Assembly: GCF_029054785.1 (NCBI RefSeq) | Contig: NZ_JAIDEN010000028.1 | Location: forward strand, 1-47,862 | Source of the DNA: Duncaniella sp. | Lineage (GTDB): Bacteria; Bacteroidota; Bacteroidia; Bacteroidales; Muribaculaceae | Direction of reading: 5' to 3' | DNA: 47,862 nucleotides | In this document: positions 1 through 8,829 of the stretch, piece by piece | How positions within the stretch are numbered: the stretch's first letter is position 1 | How the letters are laid out: each line of letters opens with the position of its first letter | The notes under the pieces: generated by a model | Databases searched by the model: none | The model's input: only the letters and a program-made list of their open reading frames with translations | Told to the model about the DNA's origin: nothing | Position numbers and translations under genes: made by a program

Positions 1-1
1 T

Positions 2-1441
2 CTCAGCCTCCTGCACCTCCTTCTCGTCCTTGCCCTCCCGGCCTTCGGAGCCACAGGCAAAACCGACGTCAAACCCGACAACATCGACTACACCGCCATC
101 CACGACCACTTCGCCGCAACTCTCCGGGGCGACACCACCGCCTTTGCCTCCGGCCTGACCATCAGCCCCCGCCACATCGCCGAAGTCAGCGCCCGCATCT
201 GGCAGCAATGGCAGCAGGCCAACGCCGGGTTCGACGAAGAGAAACTCCCCTCCGTGCTCTCCCCGCTCGACGGCTTCACCCCGACCCTCAAAAACGACCA
301 CGCCCTCAGATGGCATCTCCCCGCCGACCTCGAACCCGATGCCACAATGCCATTCTTCTTCGGCACCAAAGGCACACCCTCGGACTGCAACGGAGGGAAA
401 TACCCGCTCATCATCTACCTCCACGGCTCAGGCCCGAAATACCATGAATGGATCACAGGCCTGAAACTCGCCCGCAGCTTCGACGACGCCCCGTCGCTCT
501 ACGTAATCCCGCAGATACCAAACACCGGACAATACTACCGCTGGTGGCAGAAATCCAAACAATGGGCCTGGCGCAAACTCCTGCGCCAAGCCATGTTGCG
601 CACCGACTCGATCGACCCCGACGCCATCTACATCACCGGAATCTCCGAAGGAGGCTACGGCAGCCAGCGTCTCGCCTCGTTCTACGCCGACTACCTTGCA
701 GGAGCCGGACCGATGGCCGGAGGCGAACCTCTCGTCAACGCCCCCGTCGAAAACCTCCGCAACACCGCATTCACCTTCCATACCGGCGAGCATGACAGCG
801 GCTTCCTGCGCAACCGCCTGACGCAGATCACCGGCGAAGCCCTCGACTCCATCAGAGCCCTGCACCCCGACGGCTACGTCCACCATATCGAGATCCAGCC
901 CGGACGCGGCCACTCCATCGACTATTCCCACACCACCCCCTGGCTCATCGCCCACCGGCGCAACCCCTACCCTCACCACGTCATCTGGGAAAACTTCGAG
1001 ATGGACGGCATCTACCGCGACGGCTTCCACAACCTCTGGGTCGACACCCGCAGCAACACTGACAGCGACTCGCGCACCACCTACCGCATGGACATCGACG
1101 GCAACACCATCGACATCCGCGTAAGCCTCGTCAGCTACACCGTCGCCGAGTCCGACAGCCGCTTCGGCTTCCCCATCGGCCTCCGCTTCACCCGCACCGC
1201 CGTCCCCGCCACCACAGGACGCTTCACCGTCTATCTCAACGACAGTCTCGTCAACCTCAACAAAAAGATACGCCTTCGGATCAACGGCAAAGAAGTCTTC
1301 AAAGGACGCCTCACACCCCGTCTCAGCGACCTCGTCAACAGCTGCGCCCGCTACTTCGACCCCCGGCGCCTCTATCCCGCCTCCATCACCGTCGACCTTC
1401 AGTCACTCGCGGAAAAAGCCCCCTCTGAAGACACTCCCTGA
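2..1441 (+). CDS. Secreted alpha/beta-hydrolase (esterase-like), 5' truncated by window edge
   Basis: The reading frame is open from base 2, so the true start lies outside the window. The first residues form the end of a signal peptide (a Leu-rich core, then ALPAFGATG), so the protein is probably exported. An LHGSG stretch near base 420 looks like an oxyanion-hole strand. A GISEGG nucleophile elbow puts the likely catalytic Ser at bases 644-646. An Asp in GEHDSG and a His in GRGHS complete a plausible triad. The fold resembles polyhydroxybutyrate-depolymerase or dienelactone-hydrolase-like esterases. The last 130 or so residues look like a separate beta-rich domain. A terminator follows the stop. 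Its position before SusC/SusD and a PL1 enzyme suggests removal of ester groups from a glycan, perhaps acetylated or methylated pectin. The substrate is inference; a peptidase role is possible. Confidence 0.75.
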   Translation, partial: LSLLHLLLVLALPAFGATGKTDVKPDNIDYTAIHDHFAATLRGDTTAFASGLTISPRHIAEVSARIWQQWQQANAGFDEEKLPSVLSPLDGFTPTLKNDHALRWHLPADLEPDATMPFFFGTKGTPSDCNGGKYPLIIYLHGSGPKYHEWITGLKLARSFDDAPSLYVIPQIPNTGQYYRWWQKSKQWAWRKLLRQAMLRTDSIDPDAIYITGISEGGYGSQRLASFYADYLAGAGPMAGGEPLVNAPVENLRNTAFTFHTGEHDSGFLRNRLTQITGEALDSIRALHPDGYVHHIEIQPGRGHSIDYSHTTPWLIAHRRNPYPHHVIWENFEMDGIYRDGFHNLWVDTRSNTDSDSRTTYRMDIDGNTIDIRVSLVSYTVAESDSRFGFPIGLRFTRTAVPATTGRFTVYLNDSLVNLNKKIRLRINGKEVFKGRLTPRLSDLVNSCARYFDPRRLYPASITVDLQSLAEKAPSEDTP

Positions 1442-1468
1442 CCACACTTCCCGGCACAACAGCACAAA

Positions 1469-1530
1469 GCGGAAAAACTGCATGTAACCGGTCATCACGC
1501 ATGACGGTGGCGGCAGTTTTTCCGCTTCTT
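1469..1530 (+). terminator. Long-stem terminator after the hydrolase gene
   Basis: A 13-bp perfect stem pairs GCGGAAAAACTGC (1469-1481) with GCAGTTTTTCCGC (1513-1525). An inner stem pairs TCAT with ATGA inside it. The A- and T-rich flanks could stop transcription from either side. It separates the hydrolase from susC. Confidence 0.7.
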
Positions 1531-1619
1531 GTATTTTGAGGGAGGCGGCATTGAATATGTACAAAATACAATAAGCAAGACGAAAATCCGCCCCTTCTGT
1601 TAACTTATTTTAACTTTTC

Positions 1620-1654
1620 GGGGGGGGTAATTTGGCTAATTTTATCTAATTTTG
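1620..1654 (+). promoter_or_regulatory. Probable susC promoter region with a G8 tract
   Basis: A Bacteroidota -7 box, TAATTTTG, lies at 1647-1654, giving a leader of about 105 nt before the susC ATG. No good TTTG is seen 19-21 bases upstream. That place is taken by a run of eight G (1620-1627) after TTTTC. A small hairpin, AGCAC-aataa-GTGCT (1719-1733), lies in the leader. The rest of the 1442-1765 gap holds only the terminator and AT-rich sequence. Confidence 0.45.
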
Positions 1655-1765
1655 CGCACAATTTGTTTGTTTCGGAACTATTCTGCATTTTCTAATACCA
1701 TCATACCTTAAAAATAACAGCACAATAAGTGCTATATTCTAATTGTTCTTTTAACCAGTACCATT

Positions 1766-4700
1766 ATGAGAGACAAGCATTGTTTTGTTTCAACCGTTTG
1801 CCTCAGTGCATTCCGACGGTTGTACATCCTTCTGCTTTTAGCTGTGACAGCATTTTCTGTCAATGCACAGACTCTGTCGGTAAGCGGCACGGTGATTGAC
1901 ACCGAGGGCGAACCGATGATCGGAGCCAACGTCATTATCAAAGGCACAACAACAGGTGTTGCCACAGACGTGGACGGCAAATATTCACTTAAAAACGTAC
2001 CTGCCAACGCAACCCTGCGTTTCAGCTACATCGGCTATCAGACCAAGGAAATAGCGGTCAAGGGCCAGAGCGTGATCGACGTGACCCTCGAACCGGAAGC
2101 GGCCATGCTTGACGAAGTCGTGGCCATCGGCTACGCTACCGTACGCCGCAAGGACCTCACTGCCGCAACATCGTCGGTAGGCGGTGCCGAACTCGCAAAA
2201 ATGCCCGTCACCACAGCCGCACAGGCCCTCACAGGCAAGGCTGCCGGTGTCAATGTGATCACCCAGAGCGGTGCACCGGGCGCTGACATCAACATCACCG
2301 TCCGCGGCGGAACATCAATCACCCAGGGCTCAGAACCGCTCTACATCGTCGATGGTTTCCAGATGGAATCCGGTCTTCAGAACGTCGACATCAACGACAT
2401 CGAGACAATCGACGTGATGAAAGACGCCTCGGCGACAGCCATCTACGGTTCGGCAGGTGCCAACGGTGTGATCCTCATCACCACCAAATCAGGCAAATCC
2501 GGCAAAAGCGAGGTTAGCTACAACGGCTACGTCAGCTTCTCGCGCCTCGGCAAAAAGCTCGACCTGCTCGGAGTGGAAGACTATGTGCGCTATCAGTATG
2601 AATACCAGGCCCTCCGCGGCAATCTCGACAGCTTCACCGGAATTTTCGGCGGCAACATCAACGACCCCGACTTCTACACCGGTGCCTACTCCCGCATAGC
2701 CGAGAACTACCGCAACCGCCAGGCCATCGACTGGCAGGACGAGGTGTTCGGCAAGACCGGCATCACCCAGAACCACAATGTCAGCATCACCGGCGGCAAC
2801 GACCGCACAAACTTCATGGTCAGCTACAACTACACCGGTGAGGACGGCATCATGGACAAGCACAATTACAGCAAGAACAGCGTCCGTGCCAAACTCAACC
2901 ACAAGATCTTCGACAACGTGCGCTTCAACTTCGCCACCAGCCTCCAGTCGACCACAACCGAAGGCGGCGGCTCGCTCGGCGGCACTCTGAAGCAGACCAT
3001 CCTTCAGCCCGTCACCGGCGGTGAGCGCTGGACCAACGAACAGCTCCTCCACCAGGACCTCGCTGACGAATATCTCGCAATGCCCGGCAGCGCAAGCTAC
3101 GACACCAACAACCCCATCCTCACCAACAAGGCCATCGACAACAAGAAATTCAAGCGCATGGCAACCGTCAACGCCGGCCTTGAGATCGACATCATCAAAG
3201 GCCTGACTTTCCGCACGGCAGGCAGCTACATGTGGACCCAGACCCGCGAAGACTACTGGGACAACGGCACAACCCGTACAGCCCACTCCAACAACAGCCC
3301 CTACGGCTACGGAAAGCGCAACAACTACGAGGATTCCAACTGGCAGATCACCAACACCCTGAACTATGCCTTCGACATCGACAAGAGACACAACTTCACA
3401 GTGCTCGTAGGCCAGGAAACCTCCCACTGGGAATCCATGAACCTCAAGAACGAATACCGCTCCTTCCCTGACGGCAACTTCGGCCTGAACGACGTCAGCA
3501 TCTCGACTCCCTACCAGTGGACTTCGACCAAATCGCGCATCGGTCTGGTTTCAGTCTTCGGACGTGTATCCTACGGCTTTGAAGGCCGCTACCTGATCAA
3601 CGCCACAATCCGCGGCGACGGTTCTTCGAAATTCGCCAAGGGCCACAAATGGGACAGCTTCCCCTCTGTTTCAGCAGCATGGCGCATCTCAGAGGAGAAA
3701 TTCATGGAACCGGCCCGTGACTACATCCAGAACCTCAAGCTCCGCGCAGGCTACGGTGTTGCCGGCAACAACAAGATAGCCAACAACATGTATGCCACCG
3801 AGTACGGCTCAGGCCACTACGGCAACGGCCCCTCCGACTTCCCGACCTACGTGCCCGGCACTGTCCTCGGCAACCCCGACCTCGTATGGGAAAAGACCAA
3901 GACTGTCAACCTCGGTCTTGACGTATCGGCCTTCAACAGCCGCGTCAATCTTCAGGTTGACTGGTACAACAACCAGTCGGACAACCTGCTGATCGAAAAC
4001 AAGATCCCCAGCTCGACAGGCTACACCACCCAGTATCAGAACATCGGTTCGATCCGCAACCGCGGTGTCGAAGTCGTCCTCAACACCGTCAACATCGCAA
4101 CCCGCGACTTCACCTGGACAATGGACTTCAACATCTCGTTCAACCGCTCGAAAGTCCTCAGCCTCTACGCCAACAGCGACAAGGCCTGGATCAAGGACTA
4201 CGAATCACGCATGGGCTTCAAGATCGAACCCGGCAAACCCCTCGGCCAGTTCTACGGTCTCGTCTATGACGGCATCTATACCACCGACGACTTCGATCAG
4301 CTCGCCGACGGCACCTACAAGCTCAAAGACGGAGTGGCACGCCTGAAAGGCTTCAACGGAACCGTACGTCCCGGCGACGCCAAATATAAATCAATCGCAG
4401 GCGAGACCGACGCCGACGGCAACCCCGTCTGGAGCGTCAACGACCGCACCGTCATCGGCAACGCGGCTCCCAAATTCACCGGCGGCTGGACCAACACATT
4501 CATGTACAAAGGCTTCGACCTCTCTGTCTTCATGAACTTCAGCTACGGCAACAAGGTGTTCAACATGAGTACCCAGCGCTTCATCGGCCCGTATCTCCCC
4601 AACCAGAACACCATCTCGACAATGGCCCGTCGCTTCACCCTGATCGACCCCGCCACAGGCGAAGCCACAACCAACCTCGCCCGTCTGGCAGAACTCAACC

Positions 4701-5032
4701 CCGGCCAGCACAGCGGCAAGCTGATGTGGAACATCTCGGAAAACAACAAAACCGCCATCTCGGACCACAGCAGCTACTACATCGAGAATGGCTCCTTCCT
4801 GCGCCTCAACACGATCACTCTCGGCTACACCCTGCCCAAGAAAGCGATCCAGAAGATCCGCCTGAGCAACCTGCGCTTCTATGCGACAGCCAACAACATC
4901 CACACCTTCACCGACTATACCGGCTATGACCCCGAAGTCGCAGCGTCTTCAAGCGCCCTGACCCCCGGTATCGACAACTCTTCTTATCCCCGTGCCAAGA
5001 GCTGGGTGATCGGTGTAAATCTTTCATTCTAA
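1766..5032 (+). CDS. SusC/RagA-family TonB-dependent outer-membrane transporter
   Basis: This is the outer-membrane barrel of a SusCD glycan importer, driven by TonB. The N-terminal 35 or so residues form a signal peptide ending near SVNAQ. A carboxypeptidase-regulatory-like domain follows (about 38-115, with GTVIDTEGEPMIGANV and FSYIGYQ). Next come a TonB-box-like stretch (DEVVAIGYATVRRKDLT) and a plug domain with PLYIVDGF and ATAIYGSAGANGVILITTK. The rest is a beta-barrel ending in an aromatic residue (NLSF), as expected for BAM-dependent insertion. At 1088 aa it has normal SusC length. The ATG at 1766 is the only sensible start before the signal peptide. SusD follows after 19 bases, so the two are co-transcribed. 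Substrate cannot be read from sequence; the nearby PL1 gene points to pectin-type polymer. Confidence 0.96.
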   Translation: MRDKHCFVSTVCLSAFRRLYILLLLAVTAFSVNAQTLSVSGTVIDTEGEPMIGANVIIKGTTTGVATDVDGKYSLKNVPANATLRFSYIGYQTKEIAVKGQSVIDVTLEPEAAMLDEVVAIGYATVRRKDLTAATSSVGGAELAKMPVTTAAQALTGKAAGVNVITQSGAPGADINITVRGGTSITQGSEPLYIVDGFQMESGLQNVDINDIETIDVMKDASATAIYGSAGANGVILITTKSGKSGKSEVSYNGYVSFSRLGKKLDLLGVEDYVRYQYEYQALRGNLDSFTGIFGGNINDPDFYTGAYSRIAENYRNRQAIDWQDEVFGKTGITQNHNVSITGGNDRTNFMVSYNYTGEDGIMDKHNYSKNSVRAKLNHKIFDNVRFNFATSLQSTTTEGGGSLGGTLKQTILQPVTGGERWTNEQLLHQDLADEYLAMPGSASYDTNNPILTNKAIDNKKFKRMATVNAGLEIDIIKGLTFRTAGSYMWTQTREDYWDNGTTRTAHSNNSPYGYGKRNNYEDSNWQITNTLNYAFDIDKRHNFTVLVGQETSHWESMNLKNEYRSFPDGNFGLNDVSISTPYQWTSTKSRIGLVSVFGRVSYGFEGRYLINATIRGDGSSKFAKGHKWDSFPSVSAAWRISEEKFMEPARDYIQNLKLRAGYGVAGNNKIANNMYATEYGSGHYGNGPSDFPTYVPGTVLGNPDLVWEKTKTVNLGLDVSAFNSRVNLQVDWYNNQSDNLLIENKIPSSTGYTTQYQNIGSIRNRGVEVVLNTVNIATRDFTWTMDFNISFNRSKVLSLYANSDKAWIKDYESRMGFKIEPGKPLGQFYGLVYDGIYTTDDFDQLADGTYKLKDGVARLKGFNGTVRPGDAKYKSIAGETDADGNPVWSVNDRTVIGNAAPKFTGGWTNTFMYKGFDLSVFMNFSYGNKVFNMSTQRFIGPYLPNQNTISTMARRFTLIDPATGEATTNLARLAELNPGQHSGKLMWNISENNKTAISDHSSYYIENGSFLRLNTITLGYTLPKKAIQKIRLSNLRFYATANNIHTFTDYTGYDPEVAASSSALTPGIDNSSYPRAKSWVIGVNLSF

Positions 5033-5051
5033 ACCCCAATCAGAAACTATC

Positions 5052-7052
5052 ATGAAAAAGATATTCAACATATTGGCGGCTGCCGCGGTGCTCGGCGGAC
5101 TCACTTCATGCGAGGACTGGCTCGAAATGCCGTCGGAATCGAAAGCCGACAGCGAATCGGTATTCGCGACAATCAGCCGCGCCGACATGACCGTGGCCGG
5201 ATGCTATGCATCACTCCACCATCAGGAACTCGGCTATCAGCTCCTTGAAGGCACCGACGAAAGCGCCTCAAAGGAAAGCAACTCGAAGTATAACGTCAGC
5301 AATTATGACTATACCAACCTCACCGGTATGCTCAGCAACGTCTATACCTCGATGTACAAGTCGATCGAATATGCCAACGTCTGCATCAGCAAACTCAACA
5401 AGGTCCCCGTCACAACCGAAGCTGACCGCATCCATGTCAACGGCCTCATGGGCGAAGCGCTTGCCGTGAGAGCCTACGCCTACTGGAACCTCATCCGCTT
5501 CTACGGCGACGTCCCCTTCTCGATCCGACCGACTTCGGAACTCACCACCTTCGAGTCATCGCGCGAAAGCCGCGACGTCATCTATGACCAGTGCATCAAA
5601 GACCTCCAGGAGGCTACCGAGCTCCTCCCCTGGCGCAGCGAAAGCTACCTCTCCACACCCGAACGCTTCACCAAAAACGCAGCCTACGGCATTCTTGCCC
5701 GCGTAGCTCTCTATGCCGCAGGCTACTCCCTGCGCTGGGACCTCGACAAAGTCCCCTATGACAACTCGACAGTGCGCATCGCCCGCCGCGACGACGATGC
5801 CCGCGTCCGCGAACTCTATCAGATCGCAGCCGACGCTTGTGAGGCCGTCATCCTGAAAGGCGAAAACGACCTTCTCGACAACTATGACCAGGTTTTCCGC
5901 GATCTCGCCCTCAAGCAGTACAACAAAGAGACAATGTTTGAATACGGCTGGTACGGTGCAAACTCAATCGACTGCCGCACAGGCTACACCAACGGTATCC
6001 CCGGCACCGGCTCAAGCTCCACAATCGGCAAATGCGGCTCGCAGATGATGTCAATTCCGACATTCTATTTCGAATTCGAGGAAGGCGACCAGCGCCGCGA
6101 CGTCTCCATCTGCAACTACGCACTCGTGCTCGCTTCGTCAGGCGACTCATACCGCATGAACACCTATGCCGGCATGGGCGTCGGAAAATATCGCATCAAC
6201 TGGAAATCCGAAAGAGGCACTTCTGACTCGAAACGCGACATCAACTGGCCGATGCTGCGCTACTCTGACGTCCTCCTGATGTATGCCGAGGCTCTCAACG
6301 AGCTCCACAACGGCGCTACCGACGAGGCTGTCAAGGCTGTCAAGAAAGTGCGTATGCGCGCTTTCCGCAACGATGAGTCAAAGGTAGGCACCATCCCCAC
6401 CGGACATGACGAATTCCTCGATTTCATCATTCAGGAACGCAAGCTCGAACTCAACAACGAGGGCCTGCGCCGCACCGACCTCCCGCGCTGGGGCATCCAG
6501 TACGAGACTCTCATGGCCGAGAAAGACAAACTCGTCCAGCTCTGCAAGCGTGAAGGCCGCTATGCCGACATCGCTCCCTACTGGGCTTTCAAGATCGACG
6601 TGACTCCCACTCTGAAGGATCCGACAATCGCTCTCGACCACATCGAGATCACCGATGCCGACCTTGCCACAATCGGCCTCAGCGACGATGATGTCACAAA
6701 ACTCAAAACCATGAACTCTGCATCCGCCGGTTCAGTGAAATGCAAGCTCTTCGAAGCAGACGGCAAGGTATATCTCAGCCGCAGCCTCGTGCCTGCATCG
6801 GCACAGAAAGTGGAAGAAGTGGAATACACACTGCTCAACATGTTCAGCATCAACACTTCCACCCAGAAGGGCAACCTGTCAGTCGTGAAGATCGACGGTG
6901 TGGCCGACGAAAACGCCTGGATCACCAACTCGAACGGCACCGGCATCTTCTACGGTCTCACCAAAAACAAGACCGAGCTTATGCCTTTCCACCAGACCAA
7001 CATCATGGATGTCAACCCCGGTCTTGCCGGACAGCAGCACCCCGGATACTAA
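5052..7052 (+). CDS. SusD/RagB-family surface glycan-binding lipoprotein
   Basis: SusD proteins cap the SusC barrel on the cell surface and bind the glycan. A lipoprotein signal (residues 1-19, GGLTS before Cys20) is followed by Glu-Asp, consistent with the acidic surface-export signal of Bacteroidota lipoproteins. SusD hallmarks include the N-terminal helical part with GEALAVRAYAYWNLIRFYGD and the later WPMLRYSDVLLMYAEALNE and ERKLELNNEGLRRTDLPRWG blocks. At 666 aa it is longer than the usual 500-600; the extra sequence is in the C-terminal third. Gene order and spacing make it the partner of the preceding SusC. A strong terminator follows. Confidence 0.95.
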   Translation: MKKIFNILAAAAVLGGLTSCEDWLEMPSESKADSESVFATISRADMTVAGCYASLHHQELGYQLLEGTDESASKESNSKYNVSNYDYTNLTGMLSNVYTSMYKSIEYANVCISKLNKVPVTTEADRIHVNGLMGEALAVRAYAYWNLIRFYGDVPFSIRPTSELTTFESSRESRDVIYDQCIKDLQEATELLPWRSESYLSTPERFTKNAAYGILARVALYAAGYSLRWDLDKVPYDNSTVRIARRDDDARVRELYQIAADACEAVILKGENDLLDNYDQVFRDLALKQYNKETMFEYGWYGANSIDCRTGYTNGIPGTGSSSTIGKCGSQMMSIPTFYFEFEEGDQRRDVSICNYALVLASSGDSYRMNTYAGMGVGKYRINWKSERGTSDSKRDINWPMLRYSDVLLMYAEALNELHNGATDEAVKAVKKVRMRAFRNDESKVGTIPTGHDEFLDFIIQERKLELNNEGLRRTDLPRWGIQYETLMAEKDKLVQLCKREGRYADIAPYWAFKIDVTPTLKDPTIALDHIEITDADLATIGLSDDDVTKLKTMNSASAGSVKCKLFEADGKVYLSRSLVPASAQKVEEVEYTLLNMFSINTSTQKGNLSVVKIDGVADENAWITNSNGTGIFYGLTKNKTELMPFHQTNIMDVNPGLAGQQHPGY

Positions 7053-7107
7053 GAGGGTGTTTAATCCCAACGAACGGAACCGTTAAATAATAATAAACCT
7101 CAATTTC

Positions 7108-7161
7108 GGACGGCGGATCCCGGCGGCACTCATCTGCCTCCGTTCCGCCGTCCGCTTTTTT
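7108..7161 (+). terminator. Strong intrinsic terminator after susD
   Basis: A perfect 10-bp stem pairs GGACGGCGGA (7108-7117) with TCCGCCGTCC (7144-7153), followed by GCTTTTTTC. It ends 12 bases before the pectate lyase ATG, leaving no room for a separate promoter. It may act as a partial terminator that lowers expression of the downstream enzyme. Confidence 0.8.
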
Positions 7162-7172
7162 CTATCGGCTAT

Positions 7173-8570
7173 ATGACACTGCACAAAAATATTCTGCTTA
7201 TACTCGCCACTCTCGCCGGCACCCTCAGTCTCGAAGCTTCCGAAGCCGGACCTCTCGCCTTTCCGGGCGCCGAAGGCTACGGCAAATACACCCGCGGCGG
7301 GCGCGGAGGCAGGGTGATCAAAGTCACCAACCTCAACGACAGCGGTCCGGGCAGCCTGCGTGAAGCCGTCGAGGCCTCTGGAGCGCGGATCGTGACCTTC
7401 GATGTCGACGGGACAATCGAGCTGCTCTCCCCACTGCGGATCAACAATGACAGCATCACGATTGCCGGACAGTCGGCCCCGGCTGACGGAATCTGCCTCA
7501 AGGACTATCCCCTCGTTGTCAATGCCTCGGAAGTGATAGTCCGCCACATCCGTGTGCGCCCCGGCGACCGCCACAATCTCGACAGCGACGGAATCGGGGG
7601 CGGACGCTACGGCCAGCGCAACGTAATCCTTGACCACTGTTCGGTCAGCTGGAGCATCGACGAATGTCTGTCGATCTACAAAACCGAAAATCTCACCGTG
7701 CAGTGGTGCCTGGTCAGCCACAGCCTCAACAGCTCTGTCCACACCAAAGGAAGCCACGGCTTCGGAGGAATCTGGGGCGGCTATAAGGCAACCTTCCACC
7801 ACAACCTGCTCGCCAACCACGCAAGCCGCAACCCGCGCTTCTCTTCGGTCGACGGCACCAAATGGGTCGACTTCCGCAACAATGTGGTCTACAACTGGGG
7901 ATACAAGACCGCCTATGGAGGAGGCCATCACGCCGAAATCAACATGGTCGCCAACTACTACAAACCCGGTCCGGCTTCCGAACACCGCCGCCTGCTCGAC
8001 GTCTCCGACGATGCCACCGGACGCTACTATGTCAGCGGAAACATCATGGAAGGCGACCCGGCCGCCTCGGCAGACAACCGCCTGGCTGTCTCAGACCGCG
8101 AGGGACGCCCCTACATGCGCCACCGCCGCAGCGCGCCGCCGGAGTCAGGCATCAGCCCCGCAGCCATCCCCCAGCCAGGCAGCGCAAGCCCATCCTGCCT
8201 CGTCAGCAGCCCTTTCCCCTATATGGCCATAAACGAAGACAAGCCTGAGGAAGCCTACCGCCGTGTCATGGCCGACGCAGGGTGCAGTTTCGTGCGCGAC
8301 AGCTATGACAGCGAAGTCATCCGCCAGGTCAGCCTCGGTCTGGGCGAAAACGGACACAACGGCATCATCGACACCCCCTCGCAGGTCGGAGGCTGGCCCC
8401 TGCTTCGCAGCGCCGCCCCGCAGACTGACACCGACGGCGACGGTATCCCCGACGCATGGGAACTTGACCACGGACTCAATCCGTCAGATCCCTCCGATGC
8501 CTCGGCCTACACACTCGACCCTGCCTACACAAACGTCGAAATCTATCTCAACTCCCTGCTCCGTCCCTGA
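7173..8570 (+). CDS. Pectate lyase-like polysaccharide lyase (PL1 type)
   Basis: The gene encodes a secreted parallel beta-helix enzyme that would cleave polygalacturonate by beta-elimination. A signal peptide (about residues 1-23) precedes the family N-terminus FPGAEGYGKYTRGGRGG. Then come LNDSGPGSLREAV, ITIAGQSAPADGI and VRHIRVRPGD, all typical of PL1 proteins annotated in Bacteroidota. The helix includes HASRNPRFSSVDG, where the Arg-rich loop fits the PL1 catalytic region. The C-terminus holds DTDGDGIPDAWE, a calcium-binding thrombospondin type-3-like repeat, common at the ends of such lyases. The 465-aa length is normal. It follows susC and susD in the same direction but sits behind a terminator. 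Exact linkage specificity is not determinable here. Confidence 0.9.
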   Translation: MTLHKNILLILATLAGTLSLEASEAGPLAFPGAEGYGKYTRGGRGGRVIKVTNLNDSGPGSLREAVEASGARIVTFDVDGTIELLSPLRINNDSITIAGQSAPADGICLKDYPLVVNASEVIVRHIRVRPGDRHNLDSDGIGGGRYGQRNVILDHCSVSWSIDECLSIYKTENLTVQWCLVSHSLNSSVHTKGSHGFGGIWGGYKATFHHNLLANHASRNPRFSSVDGTKWVDFRNNVVYNWGYKTAYGGGHHAEINMVANYYKPGPASEHRRLLDVSDDATGRYYVSGNIMEGDPAASADNRLAVSDREGRPYMRHRRSAPPESGISPAAIPQPGSASPSCLVSSPFPYMAINEDKPEEAYRRVMADAGCSFVRDSYDSEVIRQVSLGLGENGHNGIIDTPSQVGGWPLLRSAAPQTDTDGDGIPDAWELDHGLNPSDPSDASAYTLDPAYTNVEIYLNSLLRP

Positions 8571-8698
8571 ATGATCAGCGGACAGCGGATAGACAGACCT
8601 GTTTTTCAAGCGATTGCACATAAATCAGACGTGAATTGTGAAGATATATTTAATGTTTATTTAATATCATCTGTTAAAATTGGTTGAATAATTATTGC

Positions 8699-8706
8699 TA
8701 CCTTTG
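8699..8706 (+). promoter_or_regulatory. -7 box for the TonB-receptor leader
   Basis: TACCTTTG fits the Bacteroidota TAnnTTTG box. TTG triplets at 8680-8682 and 8684-8686 are slightly closer than the ideal 19-21 bases. The predicted transcript start, near 8712, falls just before the first stem of the structured leader. Confidence 0.55.
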
Positions 8707-8714
8707 CACTCTCT

Positions 8715-8807
8715 TTCAAATTTCGAGTGAGTGTTGCATGACTCCTGTTTATTTATGGAGCCTGTGACAGGATTCGCAGCAGCAACACCATCATATTTCG
8801 AATTTCC
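8715..8807 (+). promoter_or_regulatory. Structured 5' leader of the TonB receptor, possible riboswitch-like element
   Basis: The outer stem pairs AAATTTCGA (8718-8726) with TCGAATTT (8798-8805), one bulge. The next stem pairs GTGTTGC (8731-8737) with GCAACAC (8782-8788), perfect. Inside, two local hairpins, CTCC/GGAG (8742-8745/8757-8760) and CCTG/CAGG (8761-8764/8768-8771), compete with an alternative helix TCCTGT/ACAGGA (8743-8748/8767-8772). The element ends 22 bases before the ATG and could control translation. I could not match it to the cobalamin, TPP, FMN or SAM-I consensus from memory. Confidence 0.5.
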
Positions 8808-8829
8808 AAGGTAACATATTCCCTTCATC

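Noticed and set aside
2489..3427. Long minus-strand frame of 312 codons inside susC
   Set aside because: It mirrors the GC-rich third-position bias of the plus-strand gene, is rich in Val, Ala and Gly without domain pattern, and overlaps a certain SusC gene.
7083..7985. Minus-strand frame of 300 codons over the pectate lyase gene
   Set aside because: It covers the certain PL1 gene and the susD terminator and shows no family motif.
8715..8807. Cobalamin, TPP, FMN or SAM-I riboswitch before the TonB receptor
   Set aside because: The conserved boxes of these classes, as I remember them, are not visible, so I leave it as an unnamed structured leader.
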